Assembly (NCBI GenBank): GCA_020638525.1
Contig: JACKIL010000006.1
Span: forward strand, 86,001-150,000
Reading direction: 5' to 3'
Source: Caulobacterales bacterium
Lineage (GTDB): Bacteria; Pseudomonadota; Alphaproteobacteria; Caulobacterales; Parvularculaceae
DNA: 64,000 nt
A program made the position numbers and the translations under genes. Positions 25,572 through 34,551 of the stretch are shown piece by piece (positions within the stretch are counted from its first letter, which is position 1; every line of letters begins with the position of its first letter). Below the pieces are notes generated by a model. That model did not search any database, was not told the DNA's origin, and saw only the letters and a program-made list of their open reading frames with translations.

Positions 25572-26972
25572 TCAACCAATGCGAGAGAGGAGTTCTCCCG
25601 CAAATTCCGAAAGCGTGTCGTCTCGGGCTCCCATAACGACAATCCGATCACCAGAGTGGGCCTCACTGACGATAAAGTCGCCGCATTCGCTGCGCGTCGG
25701 AAATGCTTTGGCGCGCCGTCCCGCAGCGGACACGCCCACCGCTATATCTTCACTTGAAACAGATTTGTCGGTCGTGCCGCCATAATAGACAGGCTCCGGC
25801 ATGACGAGGATGTCACCCGTTTGCAGATTTTCTGCAAAGCAGGCGACAAATTCATCTTTCATCTTCTTGAGCGGACCAAACCCGTGCGGTTGGAACATAA
25901 TGATGAGACGACCGGGGAATTCGTGCAAGGTTTTCAGGCTTGCAGAAATCTTGTCGGGATTATGTCCAAAATCGTCGATGACGATAACGCCTGATTTTTC
26001 ACCTATGAACTCGAGACGACGCTTGACGCCCGCAAAGCTTTCGAGCGCATGCGACGCAAAGACGAAATCAACGCCCGCTGCATTCGCCGCAGCGATAGAC
26101 GCAAGAGCATTGGATACATTGTGCCGGCCCGGCATTTTCAACGCAACGTTCGCGCGTTCCCCCGACGCCCTTTCGATGACGTCAAACGATATGCCGAAAG
26201 GCCTCGGCGAGATGTTCGCCGCAAGATAATCCGCAGACGAATCGCCAAGGCTGTAAGTACGTTTCCTACCCGCGACGATGGAAGCTGAAAGGGCTTTCGT
26301 CTCATCATTATCCAGGTTGAGAATCGCTACATCCGATTTTGCGACGAACTCGCCGAACAGGCGGCGCAGTTCATCCATCGTTTTATGATCGAGTGAGATG
26401 TTGTTGAGAACGGCGATGCTCGGATCGAAGTTCGCGATCGACCCGTCGCTCTCATCAACCTCGCTGACGAAGATTCCGCCATCTCCAACAAGGGCGCTTG
26501 CAAAGAGGGCTTCCGGCGTGACGAAATTCTTCATCACGGCGCCGTTCATCACGGTGGGCTTCTTTCCGGCTTCATGAAGAATCCAGCCGATCATGCCGGT
26601 CGTCGTCGATTTGCCGCTCGTGCCGGCGACTCCAATACTTACTGGCGCGGCGTTAAAGAGCTGAGCAAGGAGTTCCGCCCGCGTCATACGCTGCGCGCCA
26701 AGGCGACGGGCGGCGGCGACGTCAGGAACGGTATCCTCGACCGCCGCGGAGGCCACCAAGGTCTGCTCCGCGCTAGTGATCCCGCTACCGTCCTGCGGGT
26801 GAAGGGCGATGCCCTTGCTTTTCAGGAACTCGAATTTCGCGCCGGTGCGCCCTTGGTCGAGGGCGCGGTCCGAGCCCTCCACGGCATGCCCGGCCGCTCG
26901 AAGAATCAGCGCCAGCGGCAACATCCCGCTGCCGCCGATACCGCATAGAAAGTATTGTCTGCTTCCATCCAT
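25572..26972 (-). CDS. Mur ligase of the MurC/Mpl type (muropeptide recycling candidate)
   Basis: A 466-residue ATP-dependent Mur ligase. Seen: the UDP-MurNAc-binding N-terminus CGIGGSGMLPLALILR, the P-loop GTSGKSTTTG, the Glu/His metal-ligand region (SEVDESDGSI) and the C-terminal HNPDKI segment. MurC adds L-Ala to UDP-MurNAc; Mpl adds the recovered L-Ala-D-Glu-mDAP tripeptide. The cell-division cluster context of true murC is absent, and the divergent neighbour is an LD-carboxypeptidase that makes the tripeptide Mpl uses, so I favour an Mpl-like recycling role. This is an inference; the family alone does not separate the two. Confidence 0.85.
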   Translation of the reverse strand: MDGSRQYFLCGIGGSGMLPLALILRAAGHAVEGSDRALDQGRTGAKFEFLKSKGIALHPQDGSGITSAEQTLVASAAVEDTVPDVAAARRLGAQRMTRAELLAQLFNAAPVSIGVAGTSGKSTTTGMIGWILHEAGKKPTVMNGAVMKNFVTPEALFASALVGDGGIFVSEVDESDGSIANFDPSIAVLNNISLDHKTMDELRRLFGEFVAKSDVAILNLDNDETKALSASIVAGRKRTYSLGDSSADYLAANISPRPFGISFDVIERASGERANVALKMPGRHNVSNALASIAAANAAGVDFVFASHALESFAGVKRRLEFIGEKSGVIVIDDFGHNPDKISASLKTLHEFPGRLIIMFQPHGFGPLKKMKDEFVACFAENLQTGDILVMPEPVYYGGTTDKSVSSEDIAVGVSAAGRRAKAFPTRSECGDFIVSEAHSGDRIVVMGARDDTLSEFAGELLSRIG

Positions 26973-27037
26973 TTCCGGACCGCTTTAACCCATAATCTGG
27001 AAACAACCCGTCAATCTGAGGGCGTTTTGCGGAAATT

Positions 27038-27883
27038 ATGAAGACCAAGGGCAAAATCGCCGTCGTCGCGCCCGCCTCGCGCTTAACGCCAGAGACGGCG
27101 GATAAAGTGACCGCCCTCGCCCGGAGGCTCTATGGCTCTGACGCTCCGGAGATCTTCTTTCATCCCCAGTGCTTCCTCTCGGCAGGACATTTTGCGGGCT
27201 CGGACGCGGAGCGCTCCGCTGCTTTTCTCGACGTCGCCAATGACGGCGCCTACGGCGCGGTATGGTTCGCGCGGGGTGGCTATGGCTCCTGCCGCCTTGA
27301 AGACCGCATCTTCTCGAACCTGAATGAGAACGCCCGCCAGAAAACATATTTGGGATACAGCGACATGGGCAACCTGCTCGCCCGGCTCTACGCCGTCGGG
27401 GCTGGCCAGCCAGTACACGGCCCCATGCCGCAGGACATCAATCGTTCAGGAGGCGATGCGGCCATCGCGCGCGCGCTCGCCTGGCTAGTCGAGGGCGACC
27501 GTCAATCCCTCGAGCCTGCAGCGCAGTCCAGCCAGAAAGTCGCCGCATTCAACCTCACGATCCTCTCGCACCTCATTGGCACGCCCTGGCAGCCAGACCT
27601 CTCGGACCACATCATTATGGTCGAAGAGGTTTCAGAATATCATTACCGCATTGACCGGGCGTTTTTCACGGTTACGTCTAACGAGAACATCCGGCGCGCA
27701 GCCGGCATCATGCTCGGACGCTGCAGCGATATTCCAGAAAACGAAGTCGCCTTCGGCGCGGATGAAGAAGCGATCTGCCGCTATTGGTGCCAGCGTTCTG
27801 GCATTCCTTATCTCGGCCGCGCCGATATCGGGCACGACGCCGGCAACCGGGTCGTCCCGTTTGGCGGGTTTCTAACGGCCTGA
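27038..27883 (+). CDS. LD-carboxypeptidase (peptidase S66, LdcA-like)
   Basis: A 281-residue cytosolic serine peptidase that removes the terminal D-Ala from recycled murein tetrapeptides. The S66 triad is visible: the nucleophile Ser in GYSDMGNLL, the Glu in MVEEVSEYHY and the His in ADIGHDAGN. There is no signal peptide, as expected for the recycling enzyme. It is divergent from the Mur ligase (65 bp between starts, so shared control is possible) and its 3' end overlaps the end of the ATP-grasp gene by 12 bp in the opposite direction. Confidence 0.93.
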   Translation: MKTKGKIAVVAPASRLTPETADKVTALARRLYGSDAPEIFFHPQCFLSAGHFAGSDAERSAAFLDVANDGAYGAVWFARGGYGSCRLEDRIFSNLNENARQKTYLGYSDMGNLLARLYAVGAGQPVHGPMPQDINRSGGDAAIARALAWLVEGDRQSLEPAAQSSQKVAAFNLTILSHLIGTPWQPDLSDHIIMVEEVSEYHYRIDRAFFTVTSNENIRRAAGIMLGRCSDIPENEVAFGADEEAICRYWCQRSGIPYLGRADIGHDAGNRVVPFGGFLTA

Positions 27884-29374
27884 CGCGCTCCGCAACTCCG
27901 GCGTGTTACGCGCGCGTGCGCTCATCCGCATTTCAAGGCGCGCCGCAAACCAGCCGATCAGGCGGCGCCATAGCTCGTCTTTCAGGACGGCGCCTTCATA
28001 ATCAGCATCCAGATTGGGGTTATCGTTGATCTCGATGACGAATACGCCTCGCTCATTCTCTTTGAGATCGATGCCGTAAAGACCGTCGCCGATCAGTCGA
28101 GCGGCTTTCACCGCTGTTTCAATCACGAGCGGCGGCGCCTGCTCGACCGCAAGCGTCTCCGTGCCCCCGTAACTTGTCCCGCTTTCGCTGTGCTTGGCGA
28201 TCTGCCAATGGCCTTTCGCCATCTTGTACTGACAGGCGTAGAGCGGCTCACCGCCTAGAACGCCGACACGCCAGTCAAATTGGGTCGGCATATATTCCTG
28301 AGCGAGGATAAGCGCAGTGTCCTTGAAGAGCCCTTTGGCCCGCTCCTGAAACTCCTGGAGATTCGCAACTTTGTGCACCGACCGGCTGAACGAACCGTCG
28401 GGCGCTTTCAGGACAACAGGCGCGCCTAGGCGAGCGAACAGGTCGGCTGCATTCGTCTTCTCGTCGACAATCTCCGTACGCGGCGCTGGAATACGAGCGT
28501 TATCAAGGAGCTCTTTGAGGTAGACCTTGTTCGTGCATCGAATCATCGATTCGGTATCATCGATGACCGGCATGCCTTCTTGTTCAGCGCGCCGCGCAAA
28601 TCGGTAGGTGAAATTGTCGATCGCCGTGGTCGCACGGATGAAAAGCGCGTCGAACTCAGCAAGCGAGGAAAGTTCGTTCGGATAGAGCGGTTCGACCTCC
28701 ACTCCCATCTTGTCGGCGACAGCGGCGAGACGTTTTAGAGAAGCAGCCGAAGAAGGCGGAGATTCTTCTTTCGGATCCGTCAGGACGGCGAGCGACCATT
28801 TTGCAGCCGTCTTCGCTTTTGGCGCAGTCCACCGCCGACGGGTGTGCTTGTCGAGGGCCGTTAGAAACGCTTGACGCTCCTCTCCTTTCAAGCGGTTTGG
28901 CGACACCATGCGAAGCGACTGGATAGATGGCTTCGATCCAGCTGACATGATGACTTCGAGCACAGGCGTGCGAAACCAATCGAAGAGAAGCTTCGAGAAA
29001 CGATCATATCCCGAACGATCCGCGCTCGTAAAAAAGACGAGCATCTTTTCGGCCGGCGCCGCCCCACCCTCGATATCCTTTTGGAGCGCCGCATCGAGCT
29101 CCGGGAGGGCGTGAGCATAAAGCGACTTCTGCCGCAGCTCCACCATCGACTGGACCACGGGAGCGATACGGTGACGACGGGCCTCTGCAAGGAGCGACGC
29201 GTAATAGCCTTCGCTCTGATAGGAGTAGCTGCGCGCGAGATTGATGATGTTCGGGCGCCTGCCCGTGAAGAGATTCGGATTCGTCAGGTAATCGCGAATG
29301 CGCATCACCTTGTGAGGCGTCTCGAACTGCTCGAGATCACTCGCGCTCTCGACGAGAATGAGCCAGTCGCTCAT
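27872..29374 (-). CDS. RimK-like ATP-grasp ligase with RLAN domain
   Basis: A 500-residue two-domain protein. Residues 1-190 resemble the RLAN domain (RimK-like ATP-grasp N-terminal domain), with SDWLILVESASDLE and LYAHALPELD; residues 210-480 are an ATP-grasp of RimK type (VVLKAPDGSFSR, EYMPTQFDWRVGVL, and metal ligands in EINDNPNLD). RimK proteins join amino acids, often glutamate, to a peptide or cofactor carboxylate. This subfamily often sits beside a GNAT acetyltransferase and is thought to make or modify small peptides, as it does here (ATGA overlap). The substrate is unknown. Confidence 0.9.
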   Translation of the reverse strand: MSDWLILVESASDLEQFETPHKVMRIRDYLTNPNLFTGRRPNIINLARSYSYQSEGYYASLLAEARRHRIAPVVQSMVELRQKSLYAHALPELDAALQKDIEGGAAPAEKMLVFFTSADRSGYDRFSKLLFDWFRTPVLEVIMSAGSKPSIQSLRMVSPNRLKGEERQAFLTALDKHTRRRWTAPKAKTAAKWSLAVLTDPKEESPPSSAASLKRLAAVADKMGVEVEPLYPNELSSLAEFDALFIRATTAIDNFTYRFARRAEQEGMPVIDDTESMIRCTNKVYLKELLDNARIPAPRTEIVDEKTNAADLFARLGAPVVLKAPDGSFSRSVHKVANLQEFQERAKGLFKDTALILAQEYMPTQFDWRVGVLGGEPLYACQYKMAKGHWQIAKHSESGTSYGGTETLAVEQAPPLVIETAVKAARLIGDGLYGIDLKENERGVFVIEINDNPNLDADYEGAVLKDELWRRLIGWFAARLEMRMSARARNTPELRSASGR

Positions 29375-29868
29375 CGCATCCCGCCTTCGCGAATTTCGGC
29401 AAGGCGCAGCTCCATCCGCAACGCCGCCTCGCCATCCTCATAATAAGCCGGCAACCGGTCCACAGTGCGAAATCCCGCGCGCGTATAAAGATCGATGGCT
29501 GCGGAGTTTGACGCGCGCACTTCGAGTCGCAGCCGCTCGCATCCCCATTCTATAGCGCACATAGCGCCGGCATGCACAAGAGAACTTCCAACGCCTTGCC
29601 CGCGAGCGCCCGGCGCCGTCGCCAGGGAATAAAGCCGCGCTGCTTTGGCGCCCTTCCGGAACAGAAGCAACAGATATCCAATGGCTCGGCCCTCCTTCTC
29701 GGCGAGAAGGAAGGCCGCCTGCGGACTTTTCAACAGGCGGGAAAGGTTACGGCGCGGAAAGCGGTCGATAGAAAAACTTTCCGCCTCGATAGCATCGATT
29801 ACGGGAAGATCGGCCGAATCGGCCCGACGGATGGATATCGCCCCATTTTGGGATCGCTCCGGCTTCAC
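29371..29868 (-). CDS. GNAT-family N-acetyltransferase
   Basis: A 165-residue acetyltransferase with the acetyl-CoA pyrophosphate loop APGARGQGVGSSL and the C-terminal ASNSAAIDLYTRAGF motif typical of RimI-like GNATs. I take the GTG at 29868, just ahead of the fold, over the TTG at 29916. Its stop overlaps the start of the RLAN/ATP-grasp gene (ATGA), so the two are almost certainly co-translated and probably act in one pathway: acetylation of, or acyl transfer onto, the product of the ligase. Alternatively it is a RimI-type protein acetylase. Confidence 0.85.
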   Translation of the reverse strand: MKPERSQNGAISIRRADSADLPVIDAIEAESFSIDRFPRRNLSRLLKSPQAAFLLAEKEGRAIGYLLLLFRKGAKAARLYSLATAPGARGQGVGSSLVHAGAMCAIEWGCERLRLEVRASNSAAIDLYTRAGFRTVDRLPAYYEDGEAALRMELRLAEIREGGMR

Positions 29869-29985
29869 GACAACGACGCCCTGACTGGTCGCACCCCAGC
29901 GATGAACCGACCCCAAGGCGCGGCCAGCCGAATTTGGCCTGCCCGGGATGCTGGTCTAGGCTCAACTAAAATAGAGGGGTCACTC

Positions 29986-32900
29986 ATGAAAAAGCAAATC
30001 CGCGGCCTTGTCGCCGCTCCCTGCTGCGCCGTCATCGCCCTGATGGCCTACAGCGCTCAAGCAGATGAGGCTTCCAGCGAAAAAGACAAGTGGGATGTTG
30101 CGGCCCCGCCCCTGCCCGTCCGTCAAGTGCCGATAGATGTCGAGGAAGGCACCTGGATGAATGTCGATGTCAGCCCGGACGGACGGACAATCGCCTTCGA
30201 TCTCCTCGGCGATATTTACGTGATGCCGTTTGCTGGGGGAACGGCGACGCGAATCGCCGAGGGCCTCCCTTTTGAGATGCAGCCGCGCTTCTCGCCTGAC
30301 GGGAAGAAGATCGCCTTCACCAGCGACCGGGGCGGTGGCGACAATATCTGGGTGATGAACACCGACGGGTCAGACAAGCGCGAATTGACCAAGGAAAGCT
30401 TCCGGCTCCTCAACGAGCCGACCTGGAGCCCGAATGGGCGCTTCCTCGCCGCCCGAAAGCACTTCACGACCGGACGTTCGCTCGGCACGGGCGAGATCTG
30501 GCTCTACCACCTCGGGGGCGGGGCCGGCGTACCTCTGGTTAAGCGGGCGAGCGAAGCGCTTCAGAAGGAACTGGGCGAGCCCGCCTTTTCCGCTGACGGC
30601 TCGGCGATTTTCTACGCCCGCAACACGACGCCCGGGCCGATCTTCCAATACGCTCAGGATTCGAACGGTCAGGTCTTCGCTATCGAAAAGTATGATCTCG
30701 AGACAGGCGAGGTCTCGACCATCGTCGACGGCGCCGGCGGGGCCGTTCGTCCGACGCCCTCGCCAGATGGCAAGAAGATCGCCTTCGTGCGGCGCGAGCG
30801 CGGCAAATCGAAACTATTCGTGAAGGATCTTGTCTCCGGAGAAATCACGAAGCTCTACGACACCCTCGACCTCGATATGCAGGAAACCTGGGCCGTACAC
30901 GGCGCCTATCCGGCGATGGATTGGACGCCGGATTCTCGCCAGATCGTGTTCTGGGCTGGTGGAAAGCTCCGACGCGTCGGACTCGACGGAAAGTCCGCGA
31001 TCATACCGTTCCACGTCGCCGACACGCGCGGGGTGATCGACCCTCCGCGAACCAAAACAGCCGTCGCCCCCGATAAATTCACGACGACAATGCCCCGTTT
31101 CGCAAGCGTGTCTCCGAATGGACGGTCGGTCGTGTTCGAAAGCCTTGGCAAACTCTATATCAAATCGCTTCCCTCAGGCGCGCCCAAGCGGCTGACGAAT
31201 TCGGGCGAAGGCGCCTTCGAATATTTTCCGTCCTGGTCACAGGACGGTTCGCGGATCGTTTACGTTCAGTGGACAGACGAAACGCTTGGTGAAATTCGCA
31301 CCGCGACGACCTCTGGCGCTTCGCGAGCAGTAACAAGCCAACCTGGTCATTATCGCCGTCCGCGTTTCTCGCCGGATGGCCGCACGATCGTCTTCGAGAA
31401 GGGAGCGAGCGGCTATCTTCTCTCTGACAAATGGTCGGCGGATCCCGGCGTCTTCCGCACGCCGACTGGCGGCGGCGCGATGACGCGTGTTTCTTCCGAT
31501 GGCGCCTACCCGCATTTCGGCTCCGACAATGACCGCATCTTCATGACGGTCTCAGGCGATGGCGGCCAACAGCTCGTCTCGGTGGACCTCAATGGAGAAG
31601 CGCGCCGAGTCCACACGACTTCGGAGCTTGCAGCCGAGTTCCAGGTCTCGCCTTCAGGCGATTATGTCGTCACCCGCGAGAACTACGGCGCCTATGTATC
31701 GCCGCTGACGCCTGGTCCGCAGGCGGTTGGCGCAGGGCCTGATGCATCCGCCGTTCCAGTGACCAAAGCGAGCGGCGACGGCGCAAATGACATCAACTGG
31801 TCCGCGAACGGACGCCAGCTCAACTGGAGCCTCGGACCGGTGCTCTATTCGGCGAATGTCGCGGACATGATCCCGGTCGAACCGAAGGCGGAGCCGAAAG
31901 AAGGCGAAGAAGAAACGTCCGGATATACGCCTCCTACGCAGGGCGTGTCGCTCGCCATGACCTTCCCGGCGGACAAACCATCAGGACGCGTCGCTCTTAC
32001 CGGCGCAAGAATCATCTCCATGACGAGCGAGAATGGCGGCGTTATTGAAGACGGCGTCATCATCATCAATTCGGATCGCATTGAAGCGATCGGACCGCGC
32101 GCCAGCACGGCGATTCCGACTGGCGCGAAAGTCGTCGATGTCGCCGGCAAGACGATCATCCCCGGACTGATCGACGCCCATGCGCATGGCGCGCAGGGCG
32201 AAGACGATATCATTCCGAACCAGAACTGGTCGGCGATTGCTCATCTCGCGCTCGGCGTGACGACTATCCATGACCCGTCGAACTCCGCGGGCGAAATCTT
32301 CCCGGCATCCGAGATGCAACGCGCCGGCAAGATTATCGCGCCGCGTATCTTTTCGACGGGCGATGTAGTTTACGGCGCAAAGGCGCCGGGCTATTTCGCG
32401 AAGATCGACTCCTATGAGGATGCGCTCGCGCACGTTCGCCGCCTCAAAGCGGAAGGCGCTCACTCAATCAAGAATTACAACCAGCCTCGGCGCGAGCAGC
32501 GCCAGCAAGTCGTCGCGGCGGCTCTTGCGGAAAATATCGACGTCGTTGCTGAAGGCGGCTCGCTATTCACGATGGACATGACCATCATCGCCGACGGCAA
32601 TACGAGCCTCGAGCACAATATCCCCCAGATGAAATACTATGAGGACGTGCTGAGCTTCTTCTCTCAGACGAAAGTCGCCTACACGCCGACGCTTGTCGTG
32701 ACTTATGGCGGCTTGGCGGGCGATCCCTACTGGCGTTACGCGACCGATGTGTGGACCCACCCGATCCTTTCGAAGCACGTTCCTCCGCATATTCTCCAGC
32801 CCAAGTCAGTTCGGCGAACCAAGGCGCCTGAGGAAGACTTCGTCGATCAGTACTCGGCTGAAGAGGCGCGCAAGCTTGCCGACCGCGGCGTTATGGTGTC

Positions 32901-33222
32901 GATCGGCGCGCACGGACAGGAAGAAGGGCTTGGTTCGCATTGGGAACTCTGGTCTTTCGTCCGCGGCGGCTGGTCGCCTTTGCAGGCGCTTCAGGCGGCG
33001 ACGGTGACGCCGGCGAAACACCTCGGCTTTGACGCCGACATCGGTTCCCTTGAGGCCGGAAAGCTCGCCGATCTCGTAATCCTTGACGCAAACCCGCTTG
33101 ATGACATTCGCAATTCCGACAAGATAGATCGCGTGATGTTGGGCGGGCGCCTTTATGATGCAAAGACGATGAACGAAGTCGTCACCGGCTCGCACATTCG
33201 CAAGCCATATTATTGGGAATGA
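29986..33222 (+). CDS. Secreted TolB-like beta-propeller/amidohydrolase fusion protein
   Basis: A 1078-residue exported protein. The start at 29986 has a GAGGGG site and opens a signal peptide (LMAYSAQADEA). Residues about 50-640 form one or two beta-propellers built of TolB/PD40 repeats (SPDGKKIAFTSDRGG, SPDGRTIVFEKG). Residues about 660-1078 are a metal-dependent amidohydrolase: the HxH motif is His732-Ala-His734 in GLIDAHAHG, followed by further metal-ligand regions (SIKNYNQP, LEHNIPQ, SIGAHGQEEG). Related fusions are annotated as exported prolidase- or imidazolonepropionase-like hydrolases. The substrate is unknown, probably a peptide or cyclic amide. Confidence 0.9.
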   Translation: MKKQIRGLVAAPCCAVIALMAYSAQADEASSEKDKWDVAAPPLPVRQVPIDVEEGTWMNVDVSPDGRTIAFDLLGDIYVMPFAGGTATRIAEGLPFEMQPRFSPDGKKIAFTSDRGGGDNIWVMNTDGSDKRELTKESFRLLNEPTWSPNGRFLAARKHFTTGRSLGTGEIWLYHLGGGAGVPLVKRASEALQKELGEPAFSADGSAIFYARNTTPGPIFQYAQDSNGQVFAIEKYDLETGEVSTIVDGAGGAVRPTPSPDGKKIAFVRRERGKSKLFVKDLVSGEITKLYDTLDLDMQETWAVHGAYPAMDWTPDSRQIVFWAGGKLRRVGLDGKSAIIPFHVADTRGVIDPPRTKTAVAPDKFTTTMPRFASVSPNGRSVVFESLGKLYIKSLPSGAPKRLTNSGEGAFEYFPSWSQDGSRIVYVQWTDETLGEIRTATTSGASRAVTSQPGHYRRPRFSPDGRTIVFEKGASGYLLSDKWSADPGVFRTPTGGGAMTRVSSDGAYPHFGSDNDRIFMTVSGDGGQQLVSVDLNGEARRVHTTSELAAEFQVSPSGDYVVTRENYGAYVSPLTPGPQAVGAGPDASAVPVTKASGDGANDINWSANGRQLNWSLGPVLYSANVADMIPVEPKAEPKEGEEETSGYTPPTQGVSLAMTFPADKPSGRVALTGARIISMTSENGGVIEDGVIIINSDRIEAIGPRASTAIPTGAKVVDVAGKTIIPGLIDAHAHGAQGEDDIIPNQNWSAIAHLALGVTTIHDPSNSAGEIFPASEMQRAGKIIAPRIFSTGDVVYGAKAPGYFAKIDSYEDALAHVRRLKAEGAHSIKNYNQPRREQRQQVVAAALAENIDVVAEGGSLFTMDMTIIADGNTSLEHNIPQMKYYEDVLSFFSQTKVAYTPTLVVTYGGLAGDPYWRYATDVWTHPILSKHVPPHILQPKSVRRTKAPEEDFVDQYSAEEARKLADRGVMVSIGAHGQEEGLGSHWELWSFVRGGWSPLQALQAATVTPAKHLGFDADIGSLEAGKLADLVILDANPLDDIRNSDKIDRVMLGGRLYDAKTMNEVVTGSHIRKPYYWE

Positions 33223-33230
33223 GACGCCAC

Positions 33231-33257
33231 GCGCGTGGAGGCTTCGCCTCCACGCGC
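33231..33257. terminator. Bidirectional terminator hairpin between convergent genes
   Basis: Perfect 12-bp GC-rich stem (33231-33242 with 33246-33257) and a TTC loop, in the 41-bp gap between the amidohydrolase and the convergent UDG gene. No U-tract on either side. Confidence 0.65.
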
Positions 33258-33263
33258 AACGCT

Positions 33264-33872
33264 TCATTCGGAAAGAGCCTCCGCCACGCGCATTCGCAAC
33301 TCTGGAAGAAGCTCTGCATCAAACCAGGGGTGTTTCTTCAGCCAGGAATTATTGCGCCATGACGGATGCGGTGTTGGGAAAAACTCCGGCGCAAAATCTC
33401 GCCAGGCAGCTACGGTCTCCGTAAGCGATCTCTTCGCTCGTTCGCGCAGATACCAAGCCTGTGAATACTGCCCAACAAGAATAGTGATCTTCAGCTCGGG
33501 GAGCGCGGCCATCAACCGGTTCCGCCATAAGGGTGCGCATTCTTTTCTCGGTGGAAGATCTCCGCCTTTCTTATCAAGCCCCGGAAAACAAAAGCCCATC
33601 GGAATAATGGCGATCCGCTTTTCGTCGTAGAATATGTCGTTATCGACCCCCAGCCAATCGCGCAGCCGGTCTCCGGATGGGTCGGTGAAAGGACGACCGC
33701 TTGCGTGAACGCGCGTTCCAGGCGCTTGTCCGGCAATCAGGATGCGAGCGGATGACGCCACCTGCAACACGGGTCTGGGTTCATGAGGAAGAGGTTCGCC
33801 GACAGGCGCTGTAACGCACTGCCGGCATGCGCGCACTTCTTTGAGCAGAGCATCAAGGCCTGCATCAGGCAT
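33264..33872 (-). CDS. Uracil-DNA glycosylase-family protein (COG1573)
   Basis: A 202-residue member of the UDG superfamily (family 4/5-like). Seen: an N-terminal cysteine pair (ACRQC), the active-site segment ILIAGQAPGTRVHASGRPF, further cysteines (GFCFPG, KECAPLW) placed as for a possible 4Fe-4S cluster, and the C-terminal HPS motif (FPTPHPSWRN). Family members excise uracil or deaminated bases from DNA, though some are poorly characterised. The ATG at 33872 avoids overlap with the upstream gene; a longer start at 33941 exists. Confidence 0.85.
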   Translation of the reverse strand: MPDAGLDALLKEVRACRQCVTAPVGEPLPHEPRPVLQVASSARILIAGQAPGTRVHASGRPFTDPSGDRLRDWLGVDNDIFYDEKRIAIIPMGFCFPGLDKKGGDLPPRKECAPLWRNRLMAALPELKITILVGQYSQAWYLRERAKRSLTETVAAWRDFAPEFFPTPHPSWRNNSWLKKHPWFDAELLPELRMRVAEALSE

Positions 33873-33895
33873 TTTGCGCCGCGTTGATGCGCTGC

Positions 33896-34375
33896 CTATT
33901 GGTTCAGATCCTTCAGGCACTTCCCAGCCGATGCGTTCCACACAAACCCTTCATCGCATCCGCATGTCGACGGCTGGCCGCAGGCGTTGATGTCGCGCGT
34001 GCAAACGCCCGTCGCCACTGCGACGCATTCATTCTCTTCCAGCGGAATGAAGGTCGCATCCCCTTCGACGCCGAATACATCGACGAGACATTTCCCAAGG
34101 GCGGGGCTGTACTCGTAGCCAGACGGACAATCGCAAACGCTGGGGTGGCCACACGCGTTAACGTCCGCCGAGCAAACCGTTTCTGGCGGCGCTTCGATGA
34201 CGCACTCCGGAGCAGCGAACATATCGACAGCCTCACTATCGGCGGGGTCAGCGGCGTTCATCTCCTCCGCGGTCGGCTGCGCGGTTTCTTCCGGCTTGTC
34301 GCCTGCGCTCTGGCTGCACGCGGCCATTAGAAGGGCGGCCGCGCTCGCAAGTATTGCGATGGTCATTTTCTTCAT
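33896..34375 (-). CDS. Lipoprotein with two tandem cysteine-rich repeats
   Basis: A 159-residue lipoprotein: MKKMTIAILASAAALLMAAC ends in the lipobox Cys20. After an acidic linker come two homologous modules of about 45 residues, one around CSADVNACGHPSVCDCPSGY and one around CTRDINACGQPSTCGCDEGF, each with six cysteines and ending in GKCL. The pattern resembles small disulfide-rich EGF/TIL-like folds and should be oxidised in the periplasm or at the outer membrane. No family name recognised and no ligand predicted. The start at 34375 is preferred to 34447 because it opens the signal peptide. Confidence 0.8.
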   Translation of the reverse strand: MKKMTIAILASAAALLMAACSQSAGDKPEETAQPTAEEMNAADPADSEAVDMFAAPECVIEAPPETVCSADVNACGHPSVCDCPSGYEYSPALGKCLVDVFGVEGDATFIPLEENECVAVATGVCTRDINACGQPSTCGCDEGFVWNASAGKCLKDLNQ

Positions 34376-34551
34376 GATCAGTCCCCGCCTTTCCGTCTCC
34401 CCTGCGGCCGAAGATCCTGTTCGGCCGCCATCTTCGCACAGCTCCAATCCTGACCGCCGATTGCGACAGCCCGGCGACTAGCCGCGCCAAAACAGGTTCC
34501 AAAAAAGATCATGCCACAGGTCCGGGCGGCTGGCAAAAGAGCTAACGCCCT

